From assembly GCF_000379825.1 (NCBI RefSeq), contig NZ_KB903814.1:186001-250000 (forward strand): a stretch of DNA of 64,000 bases, read 5' to 3'. Shown here in pieces: positions 61,099-64,000 of this stretch. How positions within the stretch are numbered: the stretch's first letter is position 1; each line of letters opens with the position of its first letter. Under the pieces are notes generated by a model, which had not been told where the DNA came from, searched no databases, and saw only the letters and a program-made list of their open reading frames with translations. A program made the position numbers and the translations under genes. This stretch comes from Longispora albida DSM 44784 (GTDB lineage: Bacteria; Actinomycetota; Actinomycetes; Mycobacteriales; Micromonosporaceae).

Positions 61099-64000
61099 AT
61101 GTCCAGATCGGACAGCAAGATCATACGGCGCGGGCCGGGGAAGCTGGCTCTGACCGGCTTCCTCGCCGTAGCCACGGCAGCGACAGTCGTGTCGTGCCCG
61201 GCGGTGAGCCTGGCGGCTGACGGCCGGCCGGCAGAGGCGGCGACCTTCGCCCAGGCCAGTGCCGCCGCCCGGCAGGGCCGCAAGCCGGTCGAGGTACTGG
61301 AGGCCAGGACGGAGACCGCGCAGGTCTTCGCCGCGCCGGACGGAAGTTTCACCTACACCGAGCACATGGTCCCCCAGCGCGCCCGCCGCGCGAACGGTAC
61401 CTGGGCAGACATCGACACCAAGCTCCGCAGGAACCCCAACGGGACGGTCTCGCCGGGTGCGACCACCATGGACGTCGCGTTCTCCGGCGGCGGCGACAAG
61501 ACGCCCATGGCCACGATGAACCGCAACGGTAAGGCGATGAAGCTGTGGTGGCCAGGCAGCCTCCCGGCTCCGGTCCTCAAGGACAACGTCGCCACCTACC
61601 CCGAGGTACTCGCCGGGGTGGACCTCCAGATCACCGCGAACGCCGACTCGTTCGTGCACGTGATCGTGGTGAAGAACTCTGCCGCCGCCGCGAACCCGGC
61701 GCTGGCCAGCCTGCGGTTGCGTACCGGCCTGGAGGGCGTGAGCATCCGGCACGGCGACGGTGACCGGCTGGAGGCCGTGGACAGCGGCGGTGAGCCCGTC
61801 TTCCGTGGCGCCTCCGCCGTGATGTGGGACTCCAGTGGCAAGCCGGGCGACGGGCGTGTCGAGCCCCGGCAGGCGAAAGTCGGCGTGCAGGTGGCCGCCG
61901 ACGCGCTGACGCTGGTACCTGACGCGGCGATGCTGCGGGATCCCAACGCGGTCTTCCCGCTGCACATCGACCCCGTCTGGCAGGAGGCCACGGGTACCCG
62001 CAGCCACCACACGGTGCTGCGCAAGAGCTTCCCCGACCAGAAGAACTACGACAAAACCTCGGGGCTGGGCAGCAACGACGACACGAAGGGTGTGCTGCGC
62101 GCCGGGTACAACTTCGACTCCAGCGGCACCTACACCGACCGCTCGCTGTTCCAGATGAACATCGGCGCGGTGAAGTACGCGCGCATCAACAGCGCGAAGT
62201 TCCGGCTGACCCATTCGTGGTCGGGCGCCGGCTGTGGCAGCAACGGGCAGAAGCTGTGGACGAACCTCCACTCCGTCCAGCCCTTCGACGCCAACACGTC
62301 CTGGAACACCGCATGGAACAAGGGCGGCACCGGCTGGGGCGCGATCCTGGCCCAGAGCGACGCGGTACGCCGCTACGGCGACACCTGCGGATACGGCACA
62401 GTGGAGTTCAACGTCACCGCGAAGACGGCCGAGCGCGCCGCCGCCGGTGACGCGAACCTGTGGCTGGGCCTGAAGTCGGCGAGCGAGTCCGACACCCGGT
62501 ACTGGCGGCGATACCGCCCCGACGCGGTGATCCAGATCCAGTACAACAACGCCCCGAACGCCCCGGTACCTCCTGCCGCGAGCGCCACGGACGGCAAGCC
62601 GTGCGTGACGGGCGACGCCCGGCCCTGGGTGACCGTGGACAACCCGGCTCTGGCGGTCTCGCACTCCGACCCGAACTCCGCGCAGGCCACTCTCACCACC
62701 GACTTCTACTGGTGGGAGAGCACGGGCAGCCGGAGCGAGACGAACAAGGTCTCCAAGACCTGGGCCAGGGGCACCTCAGAGTCCCAGGCGATTCCCGCAG
62801 GCCGCCTCGCCGACGGCAAGACGTACTTCTGGCAGGCTCGGACCTACGACGGCATCGACTACGGGCAGTTCTCCGCCGTATGCGAGTTCAGCGTCGACCT
62901 GACGAAGCCGGACACCCCGGCCACGCCGCAGGCTGCGAAGTACAACGGCAGCACGCCGACCGGCGGGCCGGGCATCCCCGACACGTTCACGCTGCTCCCG
63001 CCGGCGGCCAAGCCCGCAGAGGTGGTCGGCTACGCCTACTCCTTCGACCCGGGTGCCACGGCGGCGTCGGCGATCCAGGTGAACACGGTCGACGCCCAGT
63101 ACCGGGCTGTCCTCATCATCGCCCCGCCGGACCACGGCTCGCAGACCCTGCGGGTCTGGGCGAAGGACCGGGCCGGCCGGACCTCGGCGGCGCCGGCGAC
63201 GTTCACCTTCCTCGTCTCCCCCGGTGGCCTCGCGGCCAGCTGGGCCTTCGAGGGCACCGCGCCCGGCACGGACACCGCGGCCAAGGACCCGGCGAGCGGT
63301 AACCCGCTGAACCTGAACCCGATCCAGGTCAGCGGCGTGACCATGACCGACGGCCGTTCGCACACCACGGCCGCGCCGAACAAGGCGCTGCCGCTCAGCG
63401 GCTCGTACGCCGCCGAGGCCACCGGCCCGCTCAAGGTCAAGTCCGGTGGCGTCCAGACCTCGATCTCCACAGCGAACAGCTTCACGGTCGCCGCGTGGGT
63501 CAAGCTCAGCTCGGCCGGCAGCACGCCACAGGCCGCCCTCGCGCTCAACGGCACCAACACGGCCGGCGTGATGCTCGGCTACGCGGGTACCGGCCAGAAG
63601 TGGGTCTTCCAGATGGCAGACACCGACACCGCGGCACCTGCGGCGAGCGCGCTGCACGCCGCGACCTCGGACGCCGTGGCCGTCGCAGGCCGCTGGACGC
63701 ACCTCGCGGGCACCTACGACCCCGTGACCAAACGCCTGACGCTGTATGTCAACGGCATCGCCCAGGCCACCACCTCCGTGCTCACCACCGGCTTCAACGC
63801 CACGGGGAAGGTCTCGGCCGGCGCGCAGCTCTGGGACGGCGCGACCTACCGCAGGCACCTGACCGGCGCGGTCGACGGCGTCCAGGTCTACAACACGCGG
63901 CTCGACGCGGCGAAGATCCAGCTGCTCGCCCGGCCGGTTGCCCCGACGGTCACGGTGCTCACCGCCGCGCCGTACACGCCGGGTCAGGCCGTGCAGGTGA
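61099..64000 (+). CDS. Secreted DNRLRE/LamG-domain protein (3' truncated by window)
   Basis: At least 967 residues, open to the window end. It has an N-terminal signal (LALTGFLAVATAATVVSCPAVSLAA), then the same front domain as the protein at 33667: TYPEVLAGVDLQITANADSF, FRGASAVMWDSSG and HIDPVW. A DNRLRE-type beta domain (SLFQMNIGAVKYARINSAKFRL ... RYWRRYRP) and Ig-like segments (FYWWEST, YFWQARTYDG) follow. A LamG module (SFTVAAWVKLSSAGS ... GRWTHLAGTYDPVTKRLTLYVNG) starts near residue 790. A C-terminal or downstream RHS part may lie past the edge. It is probably a cell-wall or adhesion protein. Confidence 0.85.
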   Translation, partial: MSRSDSKIIRRGPGKLALTGFLAVATAATVVSCPAVSLAADGRPAEAATFAQASAAARQGRKPVEVLEARTETAQVFAAPDGSFTYTEHMVPQRARRANGTWADIDTKLRRNPNGTVSPGATTMDVAFSGGGDKTPMATMNRNGKAMKLWWPGSLPAPVLKDNVATYPEVLAGVDLQITANADSFVHVIVVKNSAAAANPALASLRLRTGLEGVSIRHGDGDRLEAVDSGGEPVFRGASAVMWDSSGKPGDGRVEPRQAKVGVQVAADALTLVPDAAMLRDPNAVFPLHIDPVWQEATGTRSHHTVLRKSFPDQKNYDKTSGLGSNDDTKGVLRAGYNFDSSGTYTDRSLFQMNIGAVKYARINSAKFRLTHSWSGAGCGSNGQKLWTNLHSVQPFDANTSWNTAWNKGGTGWGAILAQSDAVRRYGDTCGYGTVEFNVTAKTAERAAAGDANLWLGLKSASESDTRYWRRYRPDAVIQIQYNNAPNAPVPPAASATDGKPCVTGDARPWVTVDNPALAVSHSDPNSAQATLTTDFYWWESTGSRSETNKVSKTWARGTSESQAIPAGRLADGKTYFWQARTYDGIDYGQFSAVCEFSVDLTKPDTPATPQAAKYNGSTPTGGPGIPDTFTLLPPAAKPAEVVGYAYSFDPGATAASAIQVNTVDAQYRAVLIIAPPDHGSQTLRVWAKDRAGRTSAAPATFTFLVSPGGLAASWAFEGTAPGTDTAAKDPASGNPLNLNPIQVSGVTMTDGRSHTTAAPNKALPLSGSYAAEATGPLKVKSGGVQTSISTANSFTVAAWVKLSSAGSTPQAALALNGTNTAGVMLGYAGTGQKWVFQMADTDTAAPAASALHAATSDAVAVAGRWTHLAGTYDPVTKRLTLYVNGIAQATTSVLTTGFNATGKVSAGAQLWDGATYRRHLTGAVDGVQVYNTRLDAAKIQLLARPVAPTVTVLTAAPYTPGQAVQV

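Noticed and set aside
62776-63858. 360-codon minus-strand frame at the window end
   Set aside because: It is antisense to the LamG protein, with low-quality Arg/Gly-rich sequence and no recognisable motif.

Overview
The window is about 70% G+C, has GTG and TTG starts, Tat-type leaders, rare TTA codons and several actinomycete-restricted families (AfsR/SARP regulator, four-gene conservon, MelC tyrosinase pair, TIGR03085 and DUF664 proteins). It is chromosomal DNA of a filamentous actinomycete. Gene content fits Pseudonocardiales or a relative, but the genus cannot be fixed from the sequence alone.

Layout. 0-7.8 kb: the tail of a TPR regulator, a winged-helix regulator, a Tat-exported SMP-30-like protein, two membrane proteins whose Gly-rich and Pro-rich tails overlap on opposite strands, and a large secreted protein with a nuclease-like segment. 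7.8-12.5 kb: a drug-response block with a tandem-MerR regulator, a Tet(M)/OtrA-type ribosomal protection GTPase preceded by a possible leader ORF, an abnormal class II tRNA gene and a 14-TM DHA2 exporter. 12.9-15.5 kb: melC1-melC2 and a divergent SDR/MarR pair with an obvious operator. 15.5-18.7 kb: a decayed zone with two GNAT genes, the 3' end of a dnaE2 pseudogene, a sarcosine-oxidase-like fragment and a probably frameshifted zinc ribbon. 18.7-25 kb: a tightly coupled minus-strand operon encoding an 8-Cys peptide, a membrane-anchored CxxC redoxin, an ABC exporter and a signal peptidase, divergent from a 1019-aa AfsR-type regulator. This is the best candidate for an undescribed system.

26-37.5 kb: small secreted and membrane proteins, then a 2084-aa RHS protein with a variable C-terminal domain that has a clan-CD-like His/Cys pattern, and a LamG/ricin-B secreted protein. 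A related LamG protein begins at 61.1 kb and runs off the window. 37.5-45.2 kb: small membrane, HTH/STAS, acyltransferase, VOC and HAD genes plus an orphan ATP synthase c-subunit gene. 45.2-52.1 kb: a conservon (sensor kinase, roadblock, DUF742, GTPase) divergent from a class II terpene cyclase and a P450, both carrying TTA codons. 52.1-61 kb: a NarL-type two-component pair, a DUF885 protein, a TetR/FAD-monooxygenase pair with three operator-like repeats, an OLD-like ATPase with a degenerate TOPRIM segment, and small VOC and DUF1737 genes.

Recurring themes are antibiotic response (ribosomal protection, DHA2 export, TetR-controlled flavin monooxygenase), secreted or surface proteins, and developmental or secondary metabolism (tyrosinase, terpene cyclase, conservon, TTA codons). 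No CRISPR array, rRNA, integrase or intact insertion sequence was seen.
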